Shown here: positions 52,520 to 60,403 of the stretch, piece by piece | Layout of the letters: the number at the start of each line of letters is the position of its first letter | Numbering within the stretch: position 1 is the first letter of the stretch | Assembly: GCF_001591445.1 (NCBI RefSeq) | Contig: NZ_BCUX01000008.1 | Span: forward strand, 1 to 64,000 | DNA: 64,000 nt | Source: Neobacillus drentensis NBRC 102427 | GTDB lineage: Bacteria; Bacillota; Bacilli; Bacillales; Cytobacillaceae | Direction of reading: 5' to 3' | Notes under the pieces: model-generated | Database searches by the model: none | What the model saw: the letters and a program-made list of their open reading frames with translations, nothing else | Told to the model about the DNA's origin: nothing | Translations under genes and position numbers: made by a program

Positions 52520-53584
52520 CTAAATTTCTTGTGAACGTAAAGATAGCCAATTATCTGCAAAAATGGCAAACCTTCCTGTTAAAGCTAATGAGACATGGCC
52601 ACCTTCAAAAACCTGGTATGTTTTATCTTTACTAGATACCATGTCAATAACAGGGAGACTTTGTTTCTCTAGGATCAAAGTATCTCTTGACGTGGAGAAG
52701 ACAAAGAAAGAGCAGGTGATACTTTTTAAATCTACTTTTCTCCCACCAATTTTAAGCTCGCCTTTAAGAAGTTTGTTATCTTTATATAAATCATTAAATA
52801 ATTGTTTGAACGCTGCACCTGAAAACGATGCAGAGTCTTTTGTCCACTTGTCCATCTGCCGCCACTTTTTAACATACTCTGGATCATGCGCACGGGAAAT
52901 CAGGTTGATCATTGGACTCACATAAACCGGAGAGAGTCCTCTGAACATTCCATACATAATTTCTGATGGAATTACTCCATACACCTCAGAAAGACGATCA
53001 AAGTTAATAATCCCATTTTGCAGCCCTTTTAACCACTTATCCGGAACAATACCAACACTAAAGTCAATTGGAACTGTAGCGAGGACTAAATTCTTAATTG
53101 GTAATTTCGTAAGTGAGGCAAAGATTGCTGCAATGGTCCCGCCTAAACAATAGCCAATCATTGAGATTTCTTTTGCCCCTGAATGTCGTAGGGCTCGTTT
53201 GACGCCCTTTTCTAAATAATCAAGGATATAATCGTCTAGTGTAATATCATTATCTTCGTATCCAGGAGAACCCCAATCTAGAAAATATACATCGTATCCT
53301 CGTTCTGTTAACCCACCGACTACACTGCTCCCTTCCCCGATATCTAAAATATAAGGTTTATTTAGGAGTGAGTAGACTAAAAATATAGGAATCTGATACT
53401 TTTTTTCTTTTGCCGGATGATAATATAAGGTTGATTTATTTTTTTTCCAAATAATCTCTCTTTGTGTCGAGACAATATCCGGCTTCGGTTCTGTCAAGAC
53501 TTTATAGACTGTATTCCACCTTGCAATTTCTTTTTCAATATCAAGAAGTGGTATTAAATTAGAAACCGATGCTTTAGGACTCAT
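52520..53584 (-). CDS. phaC: Class IV polyhydroxyalkanoate synthase PhaC
   Basis: A 354-residue synthase, the short type that needs PhaR. The lipase-like box is GYCLGG with nucleophile Cys146. Flanking marks are YFLDWGSPGYEDNDITLDDYI, the acid in FSTSRDTLIL and His in EGGHVSLALTG. It polymerises 3-hydroxyacyl-CoA on granules. It is the last gene of a five-gene operon, 5 nt after phaR. No phaB reductase or phaA thiolase lies in the cluster. Confidence 0.95.
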   Translation of the reverse strand: MSPKASVSNLIPLLDIEKEIARWNTVYKVLTEPKPDIVSTQREIIWKKNKSTLYYHPAKEKKYQIPIFLVYSLLNKPYILDIGEGSSVVGGLTERGYDVYFLDWGSPGYEDNDITLDDYILDYLEKGVKRALRHSGAKEISMIGYCLGGTIAAIFASLTKLPIKNLVLATVPIDFSVGIVPDKWLKGLQNGIINFDRLSEVYGVIPSEIMYGMFRGLSPVYVSPMINLISRAHDPEYVKKWRQMDKWTKDSASFSGAAFKQLFNDLYKDNKLLKGELKIGGRKVDLKSITCSFFVFSTSRDTLILEKQSLPVIDMVSSKDKTYQVFEGGHVSLALTGRFAIFADNWLSLRSQEI

Positions 53585-53589
53585 CCTTT

Positions 53590-54168
53590 TCAGCTCCTTT
53601 CTTCCTTAGTGCCAGCACCAGTAAGAACTAGCTCTTTTTCTTTATCTTTTGTCTTTCCTTTTTGTAAAAGATTTTTCAATGTGGCCAGTTCTTGCTTAAT
53701 TTCCGATAAATCTACAATACCCTGCCGTAATTCATGAACGTCTTCTTTCAGTTTTTGTGTTTCTGCTACTTCTTGGGCCATTTTTTGGAATTCGTCCTTC
53801 ATTTGTTGGACGATGCTCACTATTTCTTGAAACATAGCCAAGTTTTCATTATTTAACGAACCTAAACTATCCTGTAAATTCCAAATTTGCTCTTCTAAAA
53901 TATCAATTTTTTCTTCCGTTTGAAGAGACAGCTTTGCTACATTTGCCACATCTTTTTTCGTTGGAATATTTATTACTCCTGCCATGAGTTCTTGGTTTTT
54001 TCGTAACAATTCCATGTAACGTGCGTGACTTTCCGTACCAACCTTCAATAGCCGAACGAACTCATTGTTGTCAGTCATCATGAATAACAGACCATTCAAA
54101 CGTTTTTCCCACATGCTACTTATTTTTCTGAATCCTAGAAAAGGATCATATATTTTATCCTTAGACAT
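53590..54168 (-). CDS. phaR: PHA synthase subunit PhaR
   Basis: A 192-residue mostly coiled-coil protein. The N-terminal YDPFLGFRKISSMWEKRLNGLLFMMTDNNEFVRLL is typical of PhaR, the obligate partner of class IV PhaC. The rest is heptad-like (QTEEKIDILEEQIWNLQDSLGSL). It is encoded directly before phaC and is unrelated to the repressor also called PhaR in proteobacteria. Confidence 0.9.
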   Translation of the reverse strand: MSKDKIYDPFLGFRKISSMWEKRLNGLLFMMTDNNEFVRLLKVGTESHARYMELLRKNQELMAGVINIPTKKDVANVAKLSLQTEEKIDILEEQIWNLQDSLGSLNNENLAMFQEIVSIVQQMKDEFQKMAQEVAETQKLKEDVHELRQGIVDLSEIKQELATLKNLLQKGKTKDKEKELVLTGAGTKEERS

Positions 54169-54188
54169 TCATTATCGCTCCCTTGTAA

Positions 54189-54932
54189 TTATGATTTAGT
54201 AAGTTCTTCTGTTTTTTCCATATATTTATTTAATGGGAACATCAGTGTTTCAATTTGTTTCGCAAAAAGATTAACAAAACCCTTTTGATTTTCATAGATA
54301 AGATTTCCTGCTTGTTTAACGGTTTTGATATATTGATTCCTGCTTTTTTTCCTAATAGCAATATATTGATCTATAATTTCAAGGTATTTATCCATAGCTT
54401 GATAATTTGTTATCTTTTGAAAAGGTTTGTGTAGAATCGACATAGTTCTTTTTTGAATTTGATTAATCTGGGCATTGATTTCTTCATATGATCTTAGCGG
54501 AAAGAAATGTTGCAAACTTGTTGTGGACATCAAGAATTCTTCTCTAGCTGTTCTTTCCCATTCGGTAAATTCCTTGTTAAATTTTTCAGCTAGTGCCTTT
54601 ATGTTTCCTTGATTTCTTTGAATGTTGTCTGCAAAAAACATTGCCTCTTTAAGGAAAACCTCATCCCGGAAATCACCGCGCTTTGCCCATTCGTCTAATT
54701 CATTAAAAGCATTGTGCCAGAGGGTATCTAAGCTTGAAAGTTGTGCTTCACCAGCTTCTTTTTCGATGACCTTTTCCTCTACGATCATAGTTTCAAGTAC
54801 GGGTTCTTCTACTGCTTCTGAATCTAGCTCCTTTTTTGCTTCATTTTCATGAGAGGCTCCAACTTCTTGCTTTTTCTTCCTTGATTTTGTTTCTTTTACT
54901 GGTTCTTTTTCTATTTCATTTTTGTCAGTCAT
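54189..54932 (-). CDS. Phasin-like protein with acidic N-terminal extension
   Basis: A 247-residue protein that I do not place in a named family. The first 65 residues are low-complexity and highly charged (KNEIEKEPVKETKSRKKKQEV, then Glu-rich). The rest is helical and resembles phasins and PhaR in style (LDTLWHNAFNELDEWAKRGDFRDEVFLKEAMFFADNIQRNQ; AIRKKSRNQYIKTVKQAGNLIYENQKGFVNLFAKQIE). It lies 20 nt before phaR in the operon. A granule-surface role is inferred from context. Confidence 0.65.
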   Translation of the reverse strand: MTDKNEIEKEPVKETKSRKKKQEVGASHENEAKKELDSEAVEEPVLETMIVEEKVIEKEAGEAQLSSLDTLWHNAFNELDEWAKRGDFRDEVFLKEAMFFADNIQRNQGNIKALAEKFNKEFTEWERTAREEFLMSTTSLQHFFPLRSYEEINAQINQIQKRTMSILHKPFQKITNYQAMDKYLEIIDQYIAIRKKSRNQYIKTVKQAGNLIYENQKGFVNLFAKQIETLMFPLNKYMEKTEELTKS

Positions 54933-54952
54933 CTTACTCGCATCCTTTCAAT

Positions 54953-55756
54953 TTAATGTTTTTTTAAGAAATCGATCACTTTTTCATCGACAGCTTTCTG
55001 CGCTTCTATTAAGTATAGGTGCCCAGCGCCGGAGACAATATAAAGCTCTGAATCTTTAATTCTATCTGCTAACATTTTCCCATTTTCAACAGGAATGAGC
55101 CTATCTGCATCCCCATGGAGGACTAATACCGGAATATTGATTTTGGTCAGTTCCTCATACGTATCATGGGCAAGACATGCTTGGAATTGCTGCATAATTC
55201 CATGGACCGGTGTTGGAATCTCTATCATTGTTTCAATATGCTCTGCAATGGAATCTCGATGGTTTTCTATGAAGGATGTGCTGTAGAGTATGGGAACAGA
55301 TGCCCATGCAGCTTCTAGTGGTGTAGTTGGCATAGTAGCACCTGAGAGTAACGTCATAATCACTTCTCCACCGGGCGCGACTTGATTAATTCCTCCTGGT
55401 GAAGTACATCCAAGGATGAGTGATTTGATGCGTTCCGGATAATTTACTGCCAAGCGCTGGGCAATCATTCCCCCCATTGATATCCCATATACGTGTGCCT
55501 GCTCCACACCTGCTGCATCTAGGACAGCTTTTGCATCATCTGCCATTAGTTCTATCGTATAAGGGGTTTCTGGCTTGGAGCTTCTCCCTGTTCCGCGATT
55601 GTCAAAAATAATCACCTTAAACTGTTCTGCTAATACTGGGAGGCTTTTTTTCCATGATAATAAATTATGGGCTAATCCCATTATTAATAACAAAGGTTCG
55701 CCTTCACCATGGACTTCATAATAAAGCTCGATACCATTTGCATTTGTTATTGGCAT
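54953..55756 (-). CDS. Alpha/beta hydrolase of the phaRC operon
   Basis: A 267-residue alpha/beta hydrolase. It has LLIMGLAHNLLSWKKSL (oxyanion side), nucleophile Ser in GISMGGMIAQ near 94, acid in LHGDADRLIPVE and His in GAGHLYLIE. In the family it could be a PHA depolymerase/oligomer hydrolase or an acyl-CoA thioesterase-like enzyme. It is encoded between an acyl-CoA ligase and a phasin-like gene with short gaps, so a role in PHA turnover is likely but unproven. AAAAGGAGATTTTATA precedes the ATG. Confidence 0.75.
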   Translation of the reverse strand: MPITNANGIELYYEVHGEGEPLLLIMGLAHNLLSWKKSLPVLAEQFKVIIFDNRGTGRSSKPETPYTIELMADDAKAVLDAAGVEQAHVYGISMGGMIAQRLAVNYPERIKSLILGCTSPGGINQVAPGGEVIMTLLSGATMPTTPLEAAWASVPILYSTSFIENHRDSIAEHIETMIEIPTPVHGIMQQFQACLAHDTYEELTKINIPVLVLHGDADRLIPVENGKMLADRIKDSELYIVSGAGHLYLIEAQKAVDEKVIDFLKKH

Positions 55757-55771
55757 TATAAAATCTCCTTT

Positions 55772-57403
55772 TTATTTCTCCACTTTTTCCTGTTCTTTGC
55801 GAAGCATTCTTCTAAGCAGCTTGCCTACTGATGATTTAGGTAACTCGTCTAATAATTCAATTTCCTTTGGAACTTTATACGGTGCAAGATTCAGTGTGGC
55901 AAACTCGATCAGACTTTGTGGTGAAACTGAAGCACCGGCTTTAAGCTTTACAAACGCCTTTACAGTTTCTCCTCTATACATGTCTGGAATTCCAATTACA
56001 ATTGCTTCCTCAACAGCTTCATGCTGATAAAGTACTTCTTCTATTTCACGTGGATAAACATTGTATCCGCTCGCAATAATAATATCCTTCTTACGGTCTA
56101 GTATATAAAAGTATCCGTCTTCGTCCATTTTGGCAATGTCTCCAGTATAGAGCCATCCGTTTTTCAGTACCTGATCCGTATCTCCAGGTCGTCGCCAGTA
56201 ACCTTTCATGACTTGTGGACCGCGAAGGAGTAACTCTCCCGCCTCTCCAACAGGCACATCCACTAATTCTTCCGGTGTTTCTTTTACAATTCGCGCCTCG
56301 GTACCAGGGAGCGGGATCCCTACACTACCCAATTTTTGTGCAAGGAAAGGAGGTGTTGCGATCGCTGATGGTGCCGTTTCTGAGAGCCCGTACCCATCTA
56401 CCACTCTTGCCCCTACTCTTTTCTCGAATGATTTTATCTGCTCGATAGGCAACGGTGCACCGCCGCTGTTCAAATAGAAAATTTCCCCAATATTGCTTTC
56501 TTCTAATAGTGGGTGGTTGTTTAAAGCAAAAATCATTGTTGGGACTACTGTCATATGGAATGGCTTCTCTCTTTTAATAAGCTCAAGCAGCTCGGTTGCA
56601 TCAAATCGCGGCATGATTAGTTGATTACAACCTATCCTGATTGCGGCAAGTGCATTACACGAGAGTCCATATACATGAAACATTGGAAGGACACTGACAA
56701 TTTTAAAGTTTTCCGGTTTCTCATCAACAGCATTATAAGTAAAATCACATACTTGAATAGTATTGGCAAGAAGATTGTAGTGAGTAAGCATTACACCTTT
56801 AGAAACCCCTGTTGTACCACCAGTGTATTGTAAAAGTGCTACATCTTCATGTACATTTATCGGGACATCAGGGATAACGTTGTCATGGGTAAGGAAGTCA
56901 TCAAAATAAATATCCCCAGCTTCAAGTGGTATTCTGTTGCCGCCAAAACCAACGACAATAACCTTTTTCAAAGAGGTTTTTGGCTTTACCTGAATAACTT
57001 TTGGGTAAAAGGCTTCAAATACGACCATGTACTCTGCTTCTGAGTCATTAAGAACATATTCAATTTCTCGTTCTACATACATTGGATTGACTTGAACGTT
57101 GATTCCACCCAACCGGAACCCGGCAAATAAACTAAAAATATAATGAGGACAGTTAGGAAGCATTATTGCCAGACGATCACCCTTTTTAAGACCAATCCGA
57201 TATAATGAAGCTGCAAACCATTCCGAGATCATTCTAGTTTCCTTGTAGCTCCAAGATCTGTCAAAAAAAGTAAGCGCAGGTTTTTCATTATGAATATTTG
57301 CCGCTTGCTTCAATAGGTCAAATAATGAATCGTAATCTACTGAAACTTGTTCACTAATTCGGGGATCATAACACTTCAACCAAGGTTTTTTCATATATAC
57401 CAT
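55772..57403 (-). CDS. Long-chain acyl-CoA ligase, first gene of the phaRC operon
   Basis: A 543-residue AMP-forming ligase. The P-loop is LLQYTGGTTGVSKGVMLTH. Further motifs are DGYGLSETAP, YTGDIAKMDEDGYFYILDRKKDIIIASGYNVYPREIEEVL and the catalytic Lys in PKSSVGKLLRRM. It resembles FadD/LcfA. ATG 57403 is preferred, with AAGGAG 8 nt upstream; GTG 57412 is too close to that site. Heading a PHA operon, it could re-activate hydroxy acids released by a depolymerase or load fatty acids for PHA monomers. Confidence 0.88.
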   Translation of the reverse strand: MVYMKKPWLKCYDPRISEQVSVDYDSLFDLLKQAANIHNEKPALTFFDRSWSYKETRMISEWFAASLYRIGLKKGDRLAIMLPNCPHYIFSLFAGFRLGGINVQVNPMYVEREIEYVLNDSEAEYMVVFEAFYPKVIQVKPKTSLKKVIVVGFGGNRIPLEAGDIYFDDFLTHDNVIPDVPINVHEDVALLQYTGGTTGVSKGVMLTHYNLLANTIQVCDFTYNAVDEKPENFKIVSVLPMFHVYGLSCNALAAIRIGCNQLIMPRFDATELLELIKREKPFHMTVVPTMIFALNNHPLLEESNIGEIFYLNSGGAPLPIEQIKSFEKRVGARVVDGYGLSETAPSAIATPPFLAQKLGSVGIPLPGTEARIVKETPEELVDVPVGEAGELLLRGPQVMKGYWRRPGDTDQVLKNGWLYTGDIAKMDEDGYFYILDRKKDIIIASGYNVYPREIEEVLYQHEAVEEAIVIGIPDMYRGETVKAFVKLKAGASVSPQSLIEFATLNLAPYKVPKEIELLDELPKSSVGKLLRRMLRKEQEKVEK

Positions 57404-57449
57404 AGTAGCCACTCCTTGTTTTTCCCTCTAATTTATTAAAAAAATTGAA

Positions 57450-57490
57450 AACTATTTTGAGAATCAGTCCCAAAATAGTTGGGACTGATT
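57450..57490 (-). terminator. Overlapping hairpins between adhE and the PHA operon
   Basis: One hairpin has a 12-bp stem (57462-57473 with 57479-57490). A second uses AACTATTTT/AAAATAGTT (57480-57472 with 57458-57450) and is followed on the minus strand by TTCAATTTTTTT, like a terminator. The two share bases and cannot form together. Confidence 0.6.
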
Positions 57491-57498
57491 TTTATAGG

Positions 57499-60102
57499 TT
57501 ATTTCCCCAAAAATGCCTGATGGTAAATTTCTGCCAGTTCGCTAATAAACGGTTGTTTCGGATTTGCAATCGTGTCTTGGTCGTCGAATGCAAGTTCAGC
57601 GAGAGCTGTTACTTTGCTTTCAAATTCTGTTGCATTGACACCATTTGCTTCGATACTCATTGGAATTTCCAAGTCTTTAGCCAGCTTAATAATTGCATGA
57701 ATTAGGCTTTCAACACCTTCCTCTGTTGTTCTTGCAGGTAGACCAAGCATTTTGGCAATTTCAGCATAGCGCTCGTCTGCAATAAAACTTTCATATTTAG
57801 GATAGGTCATGAATTTATTTGGCTTAGCAGCATTATAACGAATGACATGCGGCAAAAGAATCGCATTGGCACGTCCGTGCGGGATGTTAAATTCTGCACC
57901 TAAAACATGGGCAAGGCTATGATTAATCCCTAGGAAGGAATTGGCGAAGGCCATCCCAGCTATTGTCGATGCGTTATGCATTTTTTCGCGTGCAAGCTCA
58001 TCACTGCCATCCCTATAGGCCATTGGCAAATACTTAAAGACAAGCTGAATTGCTTTCAATGCAAGTCCATCTGTATAGTCATTCGCTAAAACTGAGACGT
58101 ACGACTCAATTGCATGTGTCAGGACATCCATACCCGTATCAGCAGTAACATGCTTTGGAACTGTCATGACAAACTGTGGATCGATGATTGCGACATCAGG
58201 TGTCAATTGGAAATCTGCTAGTGGATATTTCATATTTGACCTTTTATCTGAAATAACAGAAAAAGCGGTAACCTCTGAACCTGTCCCGGAAGTAGTCGGA
58301 ATCGCTACAAATTTTGCTTTTTCACGAAGAACTGGGAATTTTACCACTCTTTTACTTGGGTCAAAGAATTTTTGTGTTAAACTGTGGAAATCTGTTTCTG
58401 GATGCTCGTAGAATAACCACATTGCTTTCGCTGCATCCATAACAGAACCGCCGCCAAGGGCAATAATACAATCCGGCTGAAACTTTCTCATTCTTTCCGC
58501 ACCTGTCATAACCGTTTCAATGCTCGGTTCCGGTTCAATATCGGAGAAAGTTTCAAATTGGATTTTACTTGGATTCTTATCAAGATAATAAAGAACCTTG
58601 TCGACATAGCCATTTTTCAAAGGGCTTCCACTTGTAACAATAAAAGCTTTTGAGATACCTGGGATTGAAGCAAGCGTTTGAATTGAATTTTTCTCAAAGA
58701 AAATCTGTGAAGGCACTTTAAACCACTGGGTAAACGTTCTTCTTTTGGCAACCTTTTTAATATTTATCAGATTTTCTGCTCCTACATTTTGTGACACAGA
58801 GTTCCCCCCATAAGTACCACATCCGATTGTTAATGACGGCAATGATGTGTTATAGATATCCCCAATCGCCCCATGGGTCGATGGTGTATTAACCATGATT
58901 CTGCCGGCTTTCATACGAAGTGCGAACATATCTACTAAATTCTGATCAGCTGTATGAATCGCAGCAGAGTGTCCAAGTCCACCGTATTCTAGAGTTTCCT
59001 CCGCAATAAGCATACCCTCTGCAAAACTATTAACCTTGTAACACGCAAGAAGCGGACTTAGTTTTTCACATGAAAGCGGATATCTTGGACCTACTCCCTT
59101 TAATTCGGCAATGAGAATCTTGGTATTTACCGGGACATTTACTCCAGCCAGTTTAGCAATCATCGCAGCTGGCAACCCAACGATTAAATGATTGATTGAA
59201 TTGGTTTTTTCAAAAACTGCAACCTTTTCCACCATTAATCTTTCTTCTTCATTAAGAAAATAACAATTATTTGCTATCATTTCTTGCTTAACTTCTTCAT
59301 AAATTTCTTGATCGATAATAAGAGCTTGTTCAGAAGCACAGATCATTCCGTTATCAAATGTTTTGGACAAGATAACGTCATTGACTGCCCTTTTAATGTT
59401 GGCGGTTTTTTCAATATAACAAGGCACATTTCCAGCGCCAACTCCTAGTGCCGGTTTACCGGAGCTGTAAGCAGCCTTTACCAAATTTGGTCCACCTGTT
59501 GCTAGGATCATGGATACCTTCGGATGTTTCATTAAGGCCTGAAAGGCTTCGTGGGAGGGGACTTCGATCCATTGAATACAATTCTCTGGAGCACCTGCCT
59601 TAATGGCAGCTTCCTTAAGTAGTTTTGCTGTCTCAGTGCAGCATTTTTGCCCAAACTGCGGGAATGCAAAAATAATTGGATTCCTCGTTTTAAGTGAAAT
59701 CAATGATTTAAAGATAACAGTCGACGTCGGATTTGTAATCGGGATGACCGCTGCGATCACACCAACTGGTTCAGCAATCTCTACCATTCCTTCATTTTCG
59801 TTTTCACGAATAACACCCACAGTTTTCATATCTCGAATATTGTTGTAAATGAATTCTGTGGCAAACATATTCTTGAAAACTTTATCTTCATAAACGCCTC
59901 TTCTTGTTTCTTTAACTGCAAGCTTTGCTAGATTCTTATGATTTTGAAGGGCCGTAAGAGCCATTTGTTTGACGATTTCGTCGATCATTTCCTGGTTGAA
60001 ACATCGAAAATCTCCGAGCGCCTTTGCAGCATTATTAGCTAATTTATCAATCATCGAAGCAATCATTTGTTTTTCTTGTACTGCCTTTTCTTCAACTGCC
60101 AT
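57499..60102 (-). CDS. adhE: Bifunctional aldehyde-alcohol dehydrogenase AdhE
   Basis: An 867-residue fusion of a CoA-acylating aldehyde dehydrogenase (about 1-440, catalytic Cys in NGMICASEQALI) and an iron-dependent alcohol dehydrogenase (about 455-867). In the latter, iron ligands are suggested by TADTGMDVLTHAIESY, HSLAHVLGAEFNIPHGRANAILLPHVI. It converts acetyl-CoA to ethanol with two NADH during fermentation. ATG 60102 follows GGAGGG by 7 nt. A FadR-like box lies about 155 bp upstream. It is followed by the hairpins preceding the PHA operon. Confidence 0.95.
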   Translation of the reverse strand: MAVEEKAVQEKQMIASMIDKLANNAAKALGDFRCFNQEMIDEIVKQMALTALQNHKNLAKLAVKETRRGVYEDKVFKNMFATEFIYNNIRDMKTVGVIRENENEGMVEIAEPVGVIAAVIPITNPTSTVIFKSLISLKTRNPIIFAFPQFGQKCCTETAKLLKEAAIKAGAPENCIQWIEVPSHEAFQALMKHPKVSMILATGGPNLVKAAYSSGKPALGVGAGNVPCYIEKTANIKRAVNDVILSKTFDNGMICASEQALIIDQEIYEEVKQEMIANNCYFLNEEERLMVEKVAVFEKTNSINHLIVGLPAAMIAKLAGVNVPVNTKILIAELKGVGPRYPLSCEKLSPLLACYKVNSFAEGMLIAEETLEYGGLGHSAAIHTADQNLVDMFALRMKAGRIMVNTPSTHGAIGDIYNTSLPSLTIGCGTYGGNSVSQNVGAENLINIKKVAKRRTFTQWFKVPSQIFFEKNSIQTLASIPGISKAFIVTSGSPLKNGYVDKVLYYLDKNPSKIQFETFSDIEPEPSIETVMTGAERMRKFQPDCIIALGGGSVMDAAKAMWLFYEHPETDFHSLTQKFFDPSKRVVKFPVLREKAKFVAIPTTSGTGSEVTAFSVISDKRSNMKYPLADFQLTPDVAIIDPQFVMTVPKHVTADTGMDVLTHAIESYVSVLANDYTDGLALKAIQLVFKYLPMAYRDGSDELAREKMHNASTIAGMAFANSFLGINHSLAHVLGAEFNIPHGRANAILLPHVIRYNAAKPNKFMTYPKYESFIADERYAEIAKMLGLPARTTEEGVESLIHAIIKLAKDLEIPMSIEANGVNATEFESKVTALAELAFDDQDTIANPKQPFISELAEIYHQAFLGK

Positions 60103-60254
60103 TTTATATCCCTCCGTATTCATTACTACTTTAGAAATTCGACTAAAATCAGGCTCGTATACTAAGCAAATGGGTTTAAACTCACTCCCTTTTCTCTATT
60201 GGCTAAAATATATCACGACAGATAAATCGAAATTTGTCGAATTGTGCGAAAAAA

Positions 60255-60272
60255 TGAATGAATAACCATTCA
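60255..60272. promoter_or_regulatory. FadR-like operator upstream of adhE
   Basis: TGAATGAATAACCATTCA matches the Bacillus FadR (TetR-type, YsiA) consensus as I recall it, TGAATGANTANTCATTCA, at all but one specified base. It lies in the 300-bp gap between adhE and ppc, in which no gene is seen. Confidence 0.6.
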
Positions 60273-60350
60273 TTATTAGAAGTTTCATAAAATGTTCATA
60301 ATTATCCAGATCACACAGATATTCAATTCCGTTTCAGGCATGTTAGCATG

Positions 60351-60393
60351 AAAAAAAGCCATAAACTCCTTATTGGAAAGAGTTCATGGCTTT
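60351..60393 (-). terminator. ppc terminator
   Basis: AAAGCCAT..AACTC and GAGTT..ATGGCTTT pair with one mismatch; on the minus strand a run of seven T follows. Confidence 0.8.
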
Positions 60394-60403
60394 ATCCTTA
60401 TTA

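Noticed and set aside
58166..58411. Open frames on the plus strand opposite adhE and ppc
   Set aside because: These are shadows of conserved minus-strand genes with no start signals of their own.
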